A DNA stretch of 45,613 bases from Acidithiobacillus ferrivorans (GCA_018853935.1 JAAOMR010000053.1:1-45613); one strand, 5' to 3'; numbered from the stretch's first letter, positions 25,752-35,408 are shown. Numbers and translations are program-made. The notes: generated by a model not told the origin, from the sequence alone.

Positions 25752-28087
25752 TGGACGAAGACGCGGCTGCGGCCGGGGTTACCTCCTGGCAGAACAGCTT
25801 CTGGCGGGCTCTGGATGCCAGTGATGTGCAGAGCGCGTGGTCGCAGCATTGTGGTCACATCTATGGTCGCAGATATGTTGCGGCGACCACTCCCTGGGTG
25901 ACGCTCGCGGAAATTCATGATCGTCTGAACTGGTCGCAGTGGCTGTCACAGCGTATTACCGCCGGTTTTTCTCTCCCTGTCGCTGATATTCCCGATGTAA
26001 ATACCCTGCTGGACCTGGCCCAGCGCCTTGGTGCCGTGCTCAGCGGGCGGGATTTGCGCGCGATGCTCAACGTGCTGATGGCACAGAAAGGCTACGCCGC
26101 AGCCTTGCGTCAGACCGCGGATGCCCTGACCGATCTGGCGGCAGAGATTGATCCGCCGGTGGCCTTGTCGCGCAGCCTCAACATGGCGCTGGATGAGGAG
26201 GGCGAGCTCCTCGACACAGCCAGCCCTGATCTCGCGCTTCTGCGTCAGCGCCTGCGGGCCAGCCGCGGCGAATTGCAGCGTTTCCTGCAGAGCTTTTTGC
26301 GGAATCCTGACTGGCAGGAGTACTGGCAGGATCAGATCATCGTGCAGCGCAATGAGCGTTATGTGCTGCCCCTCAAAGCCAGTCATAAAGGGCGCATCAA
26401 AGCGATCGTGCATGACCGCTCGGCCAGTGGTGAAACCCTTTTTGTGGAACCGCTGGTTGCCGTCGAGCTGAATAACCAATTGGTTCAGGACCGGCGTGCT
26501 GAGTTGCAGGAACAGGAGCGTATTCTTCGCGTCCTCAGCGCGGCGGTCGGGGCAGAAGTGCCGGGCATCGTCGCGGCCCTGGGGCATATGGGCCATCTGG
26601 ATGCGGTACGGGCGGGGCTGGAACTGGGGGATACCTATGGCGGGATTTTGCCCAAGGTGGGCGTGGCGGCGGCCTTTGATCTGCAGGCCCTGCGCCATCC
26701 GCTACTCTGTCTGCGTCATCCGGGGCAGGTCGTGGGTAACTCGGTACATCTCGGGACGGACGCGCAGCAACTGGTGATTACCGGCCCTAATACCGGCGGC
26801 AAGACGGCTACCCTGAAAGCGGTGGGGCTCAATCATCTGATGGCCTATATGGGGTTGCCGGTGACGGCGGAAGGCACTCTGGGTTATTTCTGCAAGTGCT
26901 TTGCGGTTATTGGCGATGCCCAGGATATTCACACGGATCTTTCTACCTTTTCGGCGCAGGTGCAGCGCCTGCAGGAAGTGCTGAGGCATGCCGATGCCAA
27001 CAGTCTCGTGCTTCTGGATGAACTGGGCAACGGCACCGATCCACGGGAGGGGGGTGCACTGGCCCAGGCGGTGGCGGAGGCTTTGCTGGCGGCCAAATCC
27101 TGCACACTGCTCACCAGCCATCTGGAGGTGATGAAACGCTATGCCCTGAGCCATGAAGGTGTGGCGCTGGCGGGTATGGGTTTCGATGCCGAGCGTCTGG
27201 CGCCCACCTATCGCCTGCAGTGGGGTGTGGGTGGCGCGAGCCAGGGCTTGGCTATTGCCCGGCGGGTGGGGATGCCCGCGCCGCTGATGGCCCGCGCCGA
27301 GGCGCTTTATGCCGATGATCGCGAAGACTGGGAACGTTGGGAAGCGCAGCGGGAGGGCTTGCTGCGGGCCGCGCAGCAAGCCATGGATGAGGCCGCGCTG
27401 GCGCGCAACGAAGCCACAACATCCGCCCGGCGCCTGGAACGCGAGTTGGAGGCGGCACGACAAGAGCGCGAAAAAGCCGCCGCCGCCGCGCATGCCGAGT
27501 GGGAAAATATCCTGATGACGGCACGCCAGCAGGTGCGGCAAACCATCGCGGCGCTCAAGTCAGGACGGGATACTCATGCCGCATCAGCGGCCTTGCAGCG
27601 TCTGGAAGCCCCTTTCCGGGTGGAAGAGCAGCGTGTGGATAGTCTGCCTGTCGTGGGGGCTAAAGGTCTGTTTCTGCCGCTCCGGCAGGTGAGCCAGGTA
27701 TTGCGTGTGGATCCAGCCCAGCAACGGGTGCAGATTCAATTGCGGGGTAAACAGCTTTGGGTGCCAGCCGCACAATTCGCCGTGGATGCGGCGGTGCAGA
27801 TGCCCAAGGAAAAGGGCAGCACCCAATATGCAGCGCCGGGAGATCATCCCTGGCGTCTGGATTTGCGCGGACAGCTTCGGGAAGACGCTTTGGCGGCCTT
27901 GTGTCGGCATGTGGATGGTGCCGTGGCTGCTGGTCGCCAGCAGGTTGAGATTCTGCACGGTAAGGGTAATGGCGTACTTGCAGAAATGGTGCGCGAATTT
28001 GCCGGACAGGACCCTCGGGTCAGCCAATGGCGCATGGCGCGACCAGAACAGGGTGGTGGCGGGGTCAGCGAGTTGGAGTTACGCTGA
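25751..28087 (+). CDS. mutS2: MutS2-family DNA-binding ATPase/endonuclease
   Basis: A 778-aa MutS homolog. The family acts in anti-recombination or ribosome rescue depending on the organism, not classic mismatch repair. The N-terminal mismatch-binding domain I of MutS is missing. Core and lever regions come first, then the ATPase with Walker A GPNTGGKTAT near 345-354, VLLDELGNGTDPREGG (Walker B and switch) and LTSHLEVMKRYAL. A long coiled coil follows (about 525-610). A C-terminal Smr nuclease domain from about residue 703 shows LDLRG and HGKGNGVL. Two bases past its stop the dnaG start region begins. Placement within the rpsU-rpoD operon is unusual. Confidence 0.93.
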   Translation: MDEDAAAAGVTSWQNSFWRALDASDVQSAWSQHCGHIYGRRYVAATTPWVTLAEIHDRLNWSQWLSQRITAGFSLPVADIPDVNTLLDLAQRLGAVLSGRDLRAMLNVLMAQKGYAAALRQTADALTDLAAEIDPPVALSRSLNMALDEEGELLDTASPDLALLRQRLRASRGELQRFLQSFLRNPDWQEYWQDQIIVQRNERYVLPLKASHKGRIKAIVHDRSASGETLFVEPLVAVELNNQLVQDRRAELQEQERILRVLSAAVGAEVPGIVAALGHMGHLDAVRAGLELGDTYGGILPKVGVAAAFDLQALRHPLLCLRHPGQVVGNSVHLGTDAQQLVITGPNTGGKTATLKAVGLNHLMAYMGLPVTAEGTLGYFCKCFAVIGDAQDIHTDLSTFSAQVQRLQEVLRHADANSLVLLDELGNGTDPREGGALAQAVAEALLAAKSCTLLTSHLEVMKRYALSHEGVALAGMGFDAERLAPTYRLQWGVGGASQGLAIARRVGMPAPLMARAEALYADDREDWERWEAQREGLLRAAQQAMDEAALARNEATTSARRLERELEAARQEREKAAAAAHAEWENILMTARQQVRQTIAALKSGRDTHAASAALQRLEAPFRVEEQRVDSLPVVGAKGLFLPLRQVSQVLRVDPAQQRVQIQLRGKQLWVPAAQFAVDAAVQMPKEKGSTQYAAPGDHPWRLDLRGQLREDALAALCRHVDGAVAAGRQQVEILHGKGNGVLAEMVREFAGQDPRVSQWRMARPEQGGGGVSELELR

Positions 28088-28090
28088 CGA

Positions 28091-29833
28091 ATGGCCAACT
28101 TTTCCCCCACATTTGTCAATGCCGTACTGGAGCACAGCGATCTGGTGCGCCTTATCGACAGCCGCGTGCCCCTGAAGAAAAAGGGCAAGGATTTCTGGGC
28201 CTGCTGTCCGTTTCATCAGGAAAAAAGCCCCTCATTTTCTGTCAGCGCGGATAAGCAGATTTATTACTGTTTTGGTTGCCACGCGCATGGAAATGCCATC
28301 GGATTTTTGATGGCCCATGACCGGCTCTCTTTCCCTGAAGCGGTGACGACGCTGGCCGAGGAGGCGGGCATTGCCCTGCCTGAAGACAGTTCGACCGGCG
28401 AACAGGAAGACCTCCGGCCACTGCGTGCCATCCTCGAAAAAGCCGTCGCCCTTTACCAGTCCATGGTCGCAGAACATCTACCGGCCCAGGAATATCTGCG
28501 GGAAAGAGGATTGGATGCCGACACTATCGCGCGCTTTGAGCTGGGCTATGCACCACCAGCGGCCCAGTTTCTGAGCCAAAAGCTTGGCAATGATGCGTCA
28601 TCGCGGCGGCAGTTGCTGGGAGCGGGATTGGTCAGCAGTCGCGACGATGGCTCGGTCTATGATCGTTTTCGCGGCCGAGTGATTTTTCCGATCCGCGATG
28701 GGCGCGGACAAATGGTGGGGCTGGGAGGGCGCAGTCTTGACGGCCACGAGCCCAAATATCTTAATTCGCCGGAAAGTGCCCTCTACCACAAGGGCCGGGT
28801 GCTGTATGGTCTGCATCAGGCGAAGGAAGGCGTGCGTCGTGCTGGGCGGGTTCTGCTGGTGGAAGGGTATCTGGATGTCATCACATTGCACCAGGTGGGC
28901 GTTGACTATGCCGTCGCTGCGAGTGGGACTGCCCTGGGTGATAGCCAGTTAGAGATGCTCTTCCGGGCGGCGGCCGAGGTGCTGCTTTGTTTTGACGGCG
29001 ATAATGCCGGGCGTAATGCCGCCTGGCGCGCGGTGCAGATGGCGCCGGAGCATCTGCGCGAGGGGCGTCTGCTGCGGGTGTTGTTCATGCCCGATGGGGA
29101 GGACCCCGACTCACTGGTGCGTCAGCACGGGGCCGCGGCGTTTGAATCATTACTTCCGGGCGCACGCCCGGCCATTGATTTCTTTTTGGAGGATCTGCAA
29201 CACCGACACAATCTTGCAGCAGAAGACGAGAAGGCTCTTTTCCTGCATGCAGCGCGCGATTTTCTGAAGCGGGTGAGCGATCCGATCCTGCGTGAGGTCT
29301 ATGAGCAACGGGTGCAGGATCTTTGCGGGTTAGCCCCGGTTACCCGGCGGGCGGCGTCGCGCGTGGTACGCAAAGCGTCGCCCAACGCGACCCAAGGGCC
29401 ATCCCTTTACAAAACTGCGTTGCGACTCTTGCTGCATCACCCGGAGGACCCGGCCTGGCAGACGCTGGATCGCGATTTGCTGCCGTTTCTCTTCGACAGT
29501 GAGCCGACGGTAAAAAATCTGGCGGGGGCACTTGATATTTTGGCCAACATGACCCATTTAAGTTCTCACGAGTTGTTCGCGAAATTGTCGGCATCGGAAC
29601 ATGCGGAAGTATGCTATGCGTTGATGATGACTCATACCGGCGGCGTAGAAGATGGTGCGCCGATGCAGCTTGAAATTTCGGGCTGTGTGGCGCGGATCAA
29701 TCAGCGTCTTGCTGCAGCGCGCAGCCACTTTATCAGCCGGGCAGCGGATCAGGGTGGTTTGAGCGCACTTTCCGAGCAGGAGCGCGCAGAGATGGTACGC
29801 TTGTCCCGGCGCGGCAGGCGGAAGGATGTTTGA
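28091..29833 (+). CDS. dnaG: DNA primase
   Basis: The enzyme makes RNA primers at the replication fork. The protein is 580 aa. A CHC2 zinc finger is formed by Cys39, His42, Cys60 and Cys63 (ACCPFHQEKSPSFS and YYCFGCHAHG). A catalytic TOPRIM core starts near residue 253 with VLLVEGYLDVITLHQ and continues with LCFDGDNAGRNAA and PDGEDPDSLV. The C-terminal helicase-binding domain (about 430-580) is short and divergent, as usual. It lies between mutS2 and rpoD, in the order dnaG-rpoD found across proteobacteria. Confidence 0.97.
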   Translation: MANFSPTFVNAVLEHSDLVRLIDSRVPLKKKGKDFWACCPFHQEKSPSFSVSADKQIYYCFGCHAHGNAIGFLMAHDRLSFPEAVTTLAEEAGIALPEDSSTGEQEDLRPLRAILEKAVALYQSMVAEHLPAQEYLRERGLDADTIARFELGYAPPAAQFLSQKLGNDASSRRQLLGAGLVSSRDDGSVYDRFRGRVIFPIRDGRGQMVGLGGRSLDGHEPKYLNSPESALYHKGRVLYGLHQAKEGVRRAGRVLLVEGYLDVITLHQVGVDYAVAASGTALGDSQLEMLFRAAAEVLLCFDGDNAGRNAAWRAVQMAPEHLREGRLLRVLFMPDGEDPDSLVRQHGAAAFESLLPGARPAIDFFLEDLQHRHNLAAEDEKALFLHAARDFLKRVSDPILREVYEQRVQDLCGLAPVTRRAASRVVRKASPNATQGPSLYKTALRLLLHHPEDPAWQTLDRDLLPFLFDSEPTVKNLAGALDILANMTHLSSHELFAKLSASEHAEVCYALMMTHTGGVEDGAPMQLEISGCVARINQRLAAARSHFISRAADQGGLSALSEQERAEMVRLSRRGRRKDV

Positions 29834-29909
29834 GCCAGATAAATGCAGGAAAAGGCTGAGGATGCAGGTCTGTGACGATAACACCTTTCCAGGCGTGTGG
29901 TTTTTCTTA

Positions 29910-29915
29910 TATAAT
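29910..29915 (+). promoter_or_regulatory. Possible internal rpoD promoter (-10)
   Basis: A perfect TATAAT in an AT-rich stretch 30 bases before the rpoD ATG. The -35 side (TTCCAG at 29887-29892, 17 bases away) is weak. Separate rpoD promoters are known in this operon in E. coli. Confidence 0.45.
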
Positions 29916-29944
29916 ATGCGGCTTTCCGCGAGTGCAGGGTGGTT

Positions 29945-31834
29945 ATGAGAGACGGTGAGAGTGCAGTGGATAATGAATCTCAGCGGTCTGAGCTGAAGCG
30001 GCTTATTGCGCGCGGTAAAGAGCAAGGCTATCTGACCTATCGCGAGATCAATGATCATTTGCCCGAAGAGGTCTTCGACCCCGAGCAGATGGAAAATGTC
30101 ATCTCCATGATCAATGACATGGGTATTGAGGTCTTCGAAGAAGCCCCCGATGGCGAGACCCTGCTCGATGGGGAGGGCGGCTCTGTGGTCGCCGCCCAGG
30201 AAGCGGAAGAGGCCGCCGAAGAAGCCCTGGCTGTGGTCGAGGCGGATATCGGGCGGACCAGTGACCCGGTGCGCATGTACATGCGCGAGATGGGCAGCGT
30301 CGAACTGCTCACCCGTGAAGGTGAAATCGAGATTGCCCGGCGTATTGAAGACGGTCTGATGCAGGTGTTGCGGGCGGTATCGACCTGTCCGACGACCATC
30401 TCTCTTTTGCTGGACGCGGCCGATCGGGTGGAGCGCGGTGAGACACGCCTGGATGAAGTGGTCGACGCCTTTATCGATCCTAATGCGCTGGACGCGGAAG
30501 CGGTTAGCGCGGACGAGGATGCCGTACTGGTGGGCGGCGACGAGATTGAGGTTGAGGACGACGACGAAGAATCTGAAGACGGTGATGTCGAAGTAGACAA
30601 AGGCCCGCAACTCGAAGAAGCGTTGGAACGTTTTGCAGTGATTCGCGCTGCTTACACCATGTTACTCGTCAGCTATGCTGATGGTGAAATGCATGGGGAA
30701 GCTTACCAGCAGCAGCGTCGTGAGCTTGCGGAGCGCTTCCTGGAAATCAAGCTCAACGTTCGTCAGATCGATGTCATGACCGATGCGCTGCGCGGGTTGA
30801 CCGAAGAGGTACGTCAGTGCGAACGGGAGCTGATGGAACTGTGCATTGAACGTGCACGTTTTCCGCGTAAGGATTTTGTCCGCAGCTATCCTGGTCACGA
30901 AAGCGATGTTGGCTGGGTTGATCAGCAAATTTCCGGCGGATTTTCTTACAGTGCTCGTTTGATCGAGTTCCGTGATGATATCGTGTCGATCATGAAGCGA
31001 CTGGCGAACATTGAGAAGCGTGCAGGCTTGCCGGTTGTTGAGATCAAAGAGGCCAGCCGATTGATGTCTATTGGTGAGGCTAAGGCACGGCGTGCCAAGA
31101 AGGAAATGGTCGAGGCCAACCTGCGTCTGGTGATCTCTATTGCCAAGAAGTATACCAATCGTGGTTTGCAGTTTCTCGATCTGATTCAGGAAGGGAATAT
31201 CGGCTTGATGAAGGCCGTGGACAAGTTTGAATATCGGCGTGGCTACAAATTCTCGACTTACGCGACCTGGTGGATACGGCAGGCCATTACGCGGAGTATT
31301 GCGGATCAGGCGCGGACCATTCGTATTCCGGTACATATGATCGAAACCATCAACAAACTCAATCGGATCAGTCGGCAGATGCTTCAGGAAATGGGACGCG
31401 AGCCGACGCCTGAAGAGTTGGCAGAGCGGATGGAGATGCCTGAGGATAAAATTCGCAAGGTATTGAAAATTGCTAAAGAGCCCATCTCTATGGAGACACC
31501 CATTGGTGATGATGAAGATTCGCATCTGGGTGATTTCATTGAGGATCGGAACGTGACGGCGCCAGCGGATTCTGCCGTTAATGCGGCGATTCGCGAGGTG
31601 GTCGAGGAGCTGCTCGATAATGGTTTGACGGCGCGGGAGGCCAAGGTGCTGCGTATGCGTTTTGGTATCGGGATGAATACCGACCATACGCTAGAAGAAG
31701 TTGGCAAGCAGTTTGACGTTACTCGTGAGCGTATTCGCCAAATTGAAGCCAAGGCACTGCGTAAGCTGCGTCATCCCTCCCGATCGGAGCGGTTGCGCAG
31801 TTTTGTGGACGGTGAGGTGACGATCCCGTCCTGA
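29945..31834 (+). CDS. rpoD: RNA polymerase primary sigma factor (sigma-70)
   Basis: The housekeeping sigma factor, about 629 aa. Region 1.1 ([20 protein letters not shown]) opens the protein. A long non-conserved region includes a strongly acidic patch near residues 189-222, similar in kind to that of E. coli RpoD. Core region 2 begins near residue 393 ([20 protein letters not shown]) and includes [16 protein letters not shown], which melts and reads the -10. The region 4.2 HTH near residue 580 ([20 protein letters not shown]) reads the -35. ATG 29945 is preferred to GTG 29939, which overlaps the ribosome site AGGG. A strong terminator follows. Confidence 0.98.
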   Translation: MRDGESAVDNESQRSELKRLIARGKEQGYLTYREINDHLPEEVFDPEQMENVISMINDMGIEVFEEAPDGETLLDGEGGSVVAAQEAEEAAEEALAVVEADIGRTSDPVRMYMREMGSVELLTREGEIEIARRIEDGLMQVLRAVSTCPTTISLLLDAADRVERGETRLDEVVDAFIDPNALDAEAVSADEDAVLVGGDEIEVEDDDEESEDGDVEVDKGPQLEEALERFAVIRAAYTMLLVSYADGEMHGEAYQQQRRELAERFLEIKLNVRQIDVMTDALRGLTEEVRQCERELMELCIERARFPRKDFVRSYPGHESDVGWVDQQISGGFSYSARLIEFRDDIVSIMKRLANIEKRAGLPVVEIKEASRLMSIGEAKARRAKKEMVEANLRLVISIAKKYTNRGLQFLDLIQEGNIGLMKAVDKFEYRRGYKFSTYATWWIRQAITRSIADQARTIRIPVHMIETINKLNRISRQMLQEMGREPTPEELAERMEMPEDKIRKVLKIAKEPISMETPIGDDEDSHLGDFIEDRNVTAPADSAVNAAIREVVEELLDNGLTAREAKVLRMRFGIGMNTDHTLEEVGKQFDVTRERIRQIEAKALRKLRHPSRSERLRSFVDGEVTIPS

Positions 31835-31854
31835 TGTAAGCTTTTGCTGTATAC

Positions 31855-31889
31855 AGGCGTGGATATCGGCGCGTTCCACGCCTTTCTTT
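31855..31889 (+). terminator. Terminator of the rpsU-rpoD operon
   Basis: AGGCGTGGA (31855-31863) and TCCACGCCT (31875-31883) form a perfect 9-bp stem with an 11-base loop, followed directly by TTCTTT. It lies 20 bases after the rpoD stop and ends just before the tRNA gene. Confidence 0.9.
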
Positions 31890-31890
31890 A

Positions 31891-31967
<77 letters not shown>

Positions 31968-31995
31968 ATTAAAACAATAAGTTATATATTTGCTG

Positions 31996-32045
31996 TTGAC
32001 AATCCTCTGCTCCTCAGGCACATATTCGGTACAGTGCTGAATATG
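31996..32045 (+). promoter_or_regulatory. Integrase promoter region with inverted repeat
   Basis: A consensus -35 TTGACA (31996-32001) is followed by a poor -10 (CACATA or CATATT near 32019-32026). Overlapping it, CATATTC (32021-32027) and GAATATG (32039-32045) form a perfect 7-bp inverted repeat with an 11-base spacer. It could be an operator or a recombinase arm site. Confidence 0.45.
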
Positions 32046-32064
32046 GACGGAGGAGGTTTGTCTT

Positions 32065-33168
32065 ATGGCCACGATAGTCAAAAACCCGGCGGGAACCTGG
32101 AAAGCGGTGATTCGCAAGCAGGGCTGGCCGACGGCCGCGAAAACGTTCCGGACCAAACGGGATGCCGAAGACTGGTCCCGTCAGACTGAAGATGAAATGG
32201 TGCGGGGGGTTTATATTCAGCGAGCGCCCTCTCAGAAACTCTTGTTGGACATGGCGCTGGATCGCTATCTGCGCGAGATTACCCCGACCAAGAAAGCGGG
32301 TGACTCCCAGCGGCGTGACCATACGAGTGCAAAAGCACTGCGTGCATCCTTGGGCAAATATGCTCTGGCTGCACTGAATCAAGAGATCATTGGACACTAC
32401 CGGGATGATCGCTTGGCCGAGGGTCGTGCTGGCAACACGGTGCGTCTGGAACTCGCTCTTCTATCCCACCTTTTTACCGTGGCCATCCGTGAGTGGGGCA
32501 TCAGTCTGCCAGCGAATCCCGTATTGCTCGTACGCAAACCCAAAGGAAATTCACGGGACCGCCGTCTGCAGGGAGATGAGGCGGCATGCCTTCTCAAGGG
32601 TGTGCGTGCCCACAGCAACCCCATTCTGGCTTGGGCCACCGAACTTGCTTTGGAAACCGCAGCACGCGTTGATGAAATCCTCTCAGTAGAGCTGCGTGAT
32701 GTGGATCTTACCCGGCGTATCGTTATTTTTCGGGATACCAAAAATGGGGACACGCGGGGCGCTCCGCTGACTGTGCGTGCCACCGAGATTTTTCGCGAGG
32801 CGATTGACACCTATCCTCGGAAAGGTACCAACCTGGTTTTTCCGGGAAATCCAGGTCGGGATGGTATTCGGCGCCCGTACACGATGAACAAGGTCTGGAA
32901 AACAGCCCTTGAGCGCGCTGGTATTCAAGGTCTGCATTTCCATGACCTGCGCCATGAGGCCACCAGTCGACTCGTGGAAATGGGGCTGTCCGATACCAAG
33001 ACACGGCAGATCACAGGGCACAAATCCGCCCAGATGATGGGCCGGTATACCCACTTGCGCAGCGAAGAGTTGGTGCAGGATCTGGACGCGTGCCAGTCAA
33101 CGGGTCGACAGAGGGCATCCTCTGCAATCGGCACAAGTCAGCCAAAAGTGCAAAGTCTCCAAAATTAA
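32065..33168 (+). CDS. Tyrosine-type site-specific integrase
   Basis: A 367-aa recombinase that would integrate and excise the island. An N-terminal arm-binding segment (MATIVKNPAGTWKAVIRKQG) is followed by a core-binding SAM-like domain (about 60-160) and the catalytic domain. Catalytic residues are visible: Arg in AARVDEILS, HDLRHEATSR (His-x-x-Arg), the TGHKS histidine and the nucleophile Tyr in GRYTHLR. AGGAGG lies 8 bases before ATG 32065. It sits 97 bases past the 3' end of the tRNA and reads away from it, the standard layout of a tRNA-targeting island. It appears intact and resembles the decayed integrase at 13839-14176. Confidence 0.93.
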   Translation: MATIVKNPAGTWKAVIRKQGWPTAAKTFRTKRDAEDWSRQTEDEMVRGVYIQRAPSQKLLLDMALDRYLREITPTKKAGDSQRRDHTSAKALRASLGKYALAALNQEIIGHYRDDRLAEGRAGNTVRLELALLSHLFTVAIREWGISLPANPVLLVRKPKGNSRDRRLQGDEAACLLKGVRAHSNPILAWATELALETAARVDEILSVELRDVDLTRRIVIFRDTKNGDTRGAPLTVRATEIFREAIDTYPRKGTNLVFPGNPGRDGIRRPYTMNKVWKTALERAGIQGLHFHDLRHEATSRLVEMGLSDTKTRQITGHKSAQMMGRYTHLRSEELVQDLDACQSTGRQRASSAIGTSQPKVQSLQN

Positions 33169-33204
33169 GAGCAATATTGTGCCTTTTATAGGACGCAACC
33201 CGCG

Positions 33205-33549
33205 ATGAATTTTCTGTATCGTCATCCTTGTGGATATGGATCATTACAAGGAGGCGGTTGCGATGGAGCAGAAGAAAAATTACTGTTGACCTCGGAAGAG
33301 GCCGCAGCAATGGTACGCAAATCGGCCATGGCCTTCCGAGACAGTATGTGCTGCGGAAAGGCGCCCTGGTCCCGATGGCTTTCGGCACGGCGTGTTTCGT
33401 TGAGGCGGCGTTATTACTGTCGAAGGGCCGATGTCGAATTGGTCGCACAGTTCGGCGACGCAGTAGTTGGACTAGAGCAAGGTGAAAGTGGACATGGACG
33501 TGTGTTGGAACTAGGAAAGTATGCACGCCGCCAGAGTAAACGGAAGTGA
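33205..33549 (+). pseudogene. Excisionase-like HTH gene, apparently frameshifted near its start
   Basis: The open frame carries LLLTSEEAAAMVRKSAMAFR, then SARRVSLRRRYYCRRADVEL, which resembles the small MerR/HTH_17 DNA-binding domain of excisionases (LT-EEAA, then RR-YRR-D). The ribosome site AAGGAGG (33248-33254) points 8 bases on to ATG 33263, but that ATG opens a different frame that stops after eight codons (MEQKKNYC). A single-base loss, or a two-base gain, in the A5 run at 33275-33279 would join MEQKK to LLLTSEEAA. ATG 33205 keeps the long frame open but has no ribosome site. It may be a recent pseudogene, a slippage-controlled gene or a sequencing error. An Xis role is inferred from its place next to the integrase. 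Confidence 0.5.
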
Positions 33550-33905
33550 TTGGCGGCTTCCGGCAGGGATTTCACAGATGGCCTTTGTTGACTGGCGTGC
33601 TCTGGAGCGATGGGTATCACGAGCAGTCTTGTATACGTCGCATGGAGAGTCAGGCATGTCGGCGATACGCTCAGGCCACCGTAAAATCTTATCAGCATCG
33701 GCCAATGGCTCTTTCAGCCTGGGAGCGGTCGTTCGCTGTGCGCAATCATAGTGCGTCAGATTCCATTACGCCCCAAATTGGGGCAACACCCAGCATTGTT
33801 TGGTGGCTCCACAAAATAAATAATAAAATTATTCAATAAGATGCCGATAATTCGCAATATGGCATGTTTCCTGCACGGAAACTATGTCTATCCGGAGGAA
33901 ATGGC
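33550..33905. other. Intergenic stretch between island integration genes and permease
   Basis: A 356-base gap without a convincing gene. It holds a palindrome CCCCAAATTGGGG (33771-33783) and a very AT-rich segment at about 33815-33840 that may contain the permease promoter. On the minus strand at 33705-33580 a stretch beginning ADADKILRWPERIADM hints at a decayed AlpA-type regulator, too degraded to name. Confidence 0.4.
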
Positions 33906-35321
33906 ATGGTAACAAATCTCGAGTCAACGCAATCACTCAAAGGATCAAGTCTGGGTTTTATGGAGGCAGTTGGTCAATCCCTTGCTAATATATCTCCAAC
34001 ATTAACCCCAGCACTGAATATGGGGGCTGTAGTGGCCCTTGCTGGACAAGGTACATGGTTGGTATATGTAGCGGCGACAATCGCCCTTATTATAGTTGGG
34101 CTAAACATGTCTACCTTGGCAAGTAGATTTTCCGCAGCTGGTTCATTCTTCATCTTCATCTCTCGATCGCTGGGCCCAATGATGGGGGGACTTACAGGGT
34201 GGGCACTGATACTCGCCTACATAGGAACTGCAATGGCGCTGTTGGCGGGTCTCGCGATCTTTGTCAATAATACGCTAGCACCATTTGGTGTGAGCATCCC
34301 CCCCATAATAAGCTACATTATTTTTGGCTTTTTGGCATGGTATCTAGCATATAGAGACATCAAACTTTCGTCGCGAATCAGCCTAATAATTGAAGCAATA
34401 TCTGTTGCTGTAATAACAGTTTTAGTCTTTACTGTAGTTGGAAAGGACTACTCTCCATCTGTTGTTTACACCCAGGCTGGAATATCAGGCGCTTCTGTAA
34501 AAGGGATGTTTGGAGGCGTGGTTCTGGCAATTTTTTCCTTCGTCGGGTTTGAGAGCTCTGTAACTCTCGGCAAAGAGACTAGAGACCCCACGAAAAACAT
34601 TCCGCGTGCCGTAATGGGTAGCATGTTATTTGCCGGGGCATTTTTTACGATAATGGCCTTTGCAATGATTACCGCCTACAAGGGAAATGCTACTGCATTT
34701 GGTAATGACTCGGCGCCGCTCGAAACGCTTTTAGGTTATCTTAACCTTACGGCCTTGTCAGCGCCTGTTTATGCCATTGCATCATTGAGCCTGTTTGCTT
34801 GTGTTTTGGCATCTATAAATGCTGGATCACGCTTGCTATTTTCCATGGGCAGATATCAATTTGTGCATAGATCCATGGGGTTGGTGCATACTACACATCA
34901 AACGCCCCATATCGCGGTGACTATTAGTTCCATTCTTGCTGTAATTGGACCAATAGCTCTGATTGGTCAGGGATCTATGAATACGTATGATATTACCGGA
35001 ACGGTGGCGACATTTGGGTTTATATTTGTCTATCTTTTAATCAGTATTTCTGCCCCGATATATCTCGCCAAGAAAAGATTGGGATCGGTTACGTCAGTAT
35101 TTTTTGGTATAACAGGTGCTGGCCTGATGGTGGCCGCTTTCTTTGGTAGCGTGTACCCAGTCCCGGCCTACCCATTTAATTTATTACCTTATATATTTAT
35201 TGCATATTTACTCTTTGGTGTAGCTATACTGGTACGCCTTAAGCTTTTCTCTCCGACTATACTTGATCGAGTGGAACTTGATCTCGAAGGGAATGAGGGG
35301 GCAATCATAGGAAGGAAATGA
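33906..35321 (+). CDS. APC-superfamily amino acid/amine permease
   Basis: A 471-aa inner-membrane protein with about twelve hydrophobic segments. It begins with the APC first-helix pattern (GFMEAVGQSLANISPTLTPA) and has the conserved FSFVGFESSVTLGKETRDPT-type segment after helix five. Members move amino acids, polyamines or small amines with protons. Its place at the head of the methylamine cluster suggests it imports methylamine, an amino acid derivative or glutamate, but specificity cannot be read. ATG 33906 has GGAGG (33894-33898) 7 bases upstream. Base and codon use are visibly more AT-rich than the core genes, which points to foreign origin. It converges with the regulator gene across a hairpin. 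Confidence 0.88.
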   Translation: MVTNLESTQSLKGSSLGFMEAVGQSLANISPTLTPALNMGAVVALAGQGTWLVYVAATIALIIVGLNMSTLASRFSAAGSFFIFISRSLGPMMGGLTGWALILAYIGTAMALLAGLAIFVNNTLAPFGVSIPPIISYIIFGFLAWYLAYRDIKLSSRISLIIEAISVAVITVLVFTVVGKDYSPSVVYTQAGISGASVKGMFGGVVLAIFSFVGFESSVTLGKETRDPTKNIPRAVMGSMLFAGAFFTIMAFAMITAYKGNATAFGNDSAPLETLLGYLNLTALSAPVYAIASLSLFACVLASINAGSRLLFSMGRYQFVHRSMGLVHTTHQTPHIAVTISSILAVIGPIALIGQGSMNTYDITGTVATFGFIFVYLLISISAPIYLAKKRLGSVTSVFFGITGAGLMVAAFFGSVYPVPAYPFNLLPYIFIAYLLFGVAILVRLKLFSPTILDRVELDLEGNEGAIIGRK

Positions 35322-35347
35322 TTTTAATTTTTAAATTATAACAAATT

Positions 35348-35379
35348 TGCGCGATAACATCAATTAACGTTGTCGCGCA
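35348..35379. terminator. Bidirectional terminator hairpin
   Basis: TGCGCGATAAC (35348-35358) and GTTGTCGCGCA (35369-35379) pair over 11 bp with one G-U and a 10-base loop. It lies between the convergent permease and regulator genes with AT-rich flanks on both sides. Confidence 0.7.
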
Positions 35380-35408
35380 GTTATTGTTTGGAATAGAAAC
35401 AAATATTT

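Noticed and set aside
29879-29909. Hairpin ACAC...GTGT before T-run as a dnaG terminator
   Set aside because: Only a 4-bp stem; too weak, and rpoD is expected to be reached by read-through.
29558-30610. 350-codon minus-strand frame across dnaG and rpoD
   Set aside because: Overlaps two essential conserved genes in the opposite sense and shows no domain.
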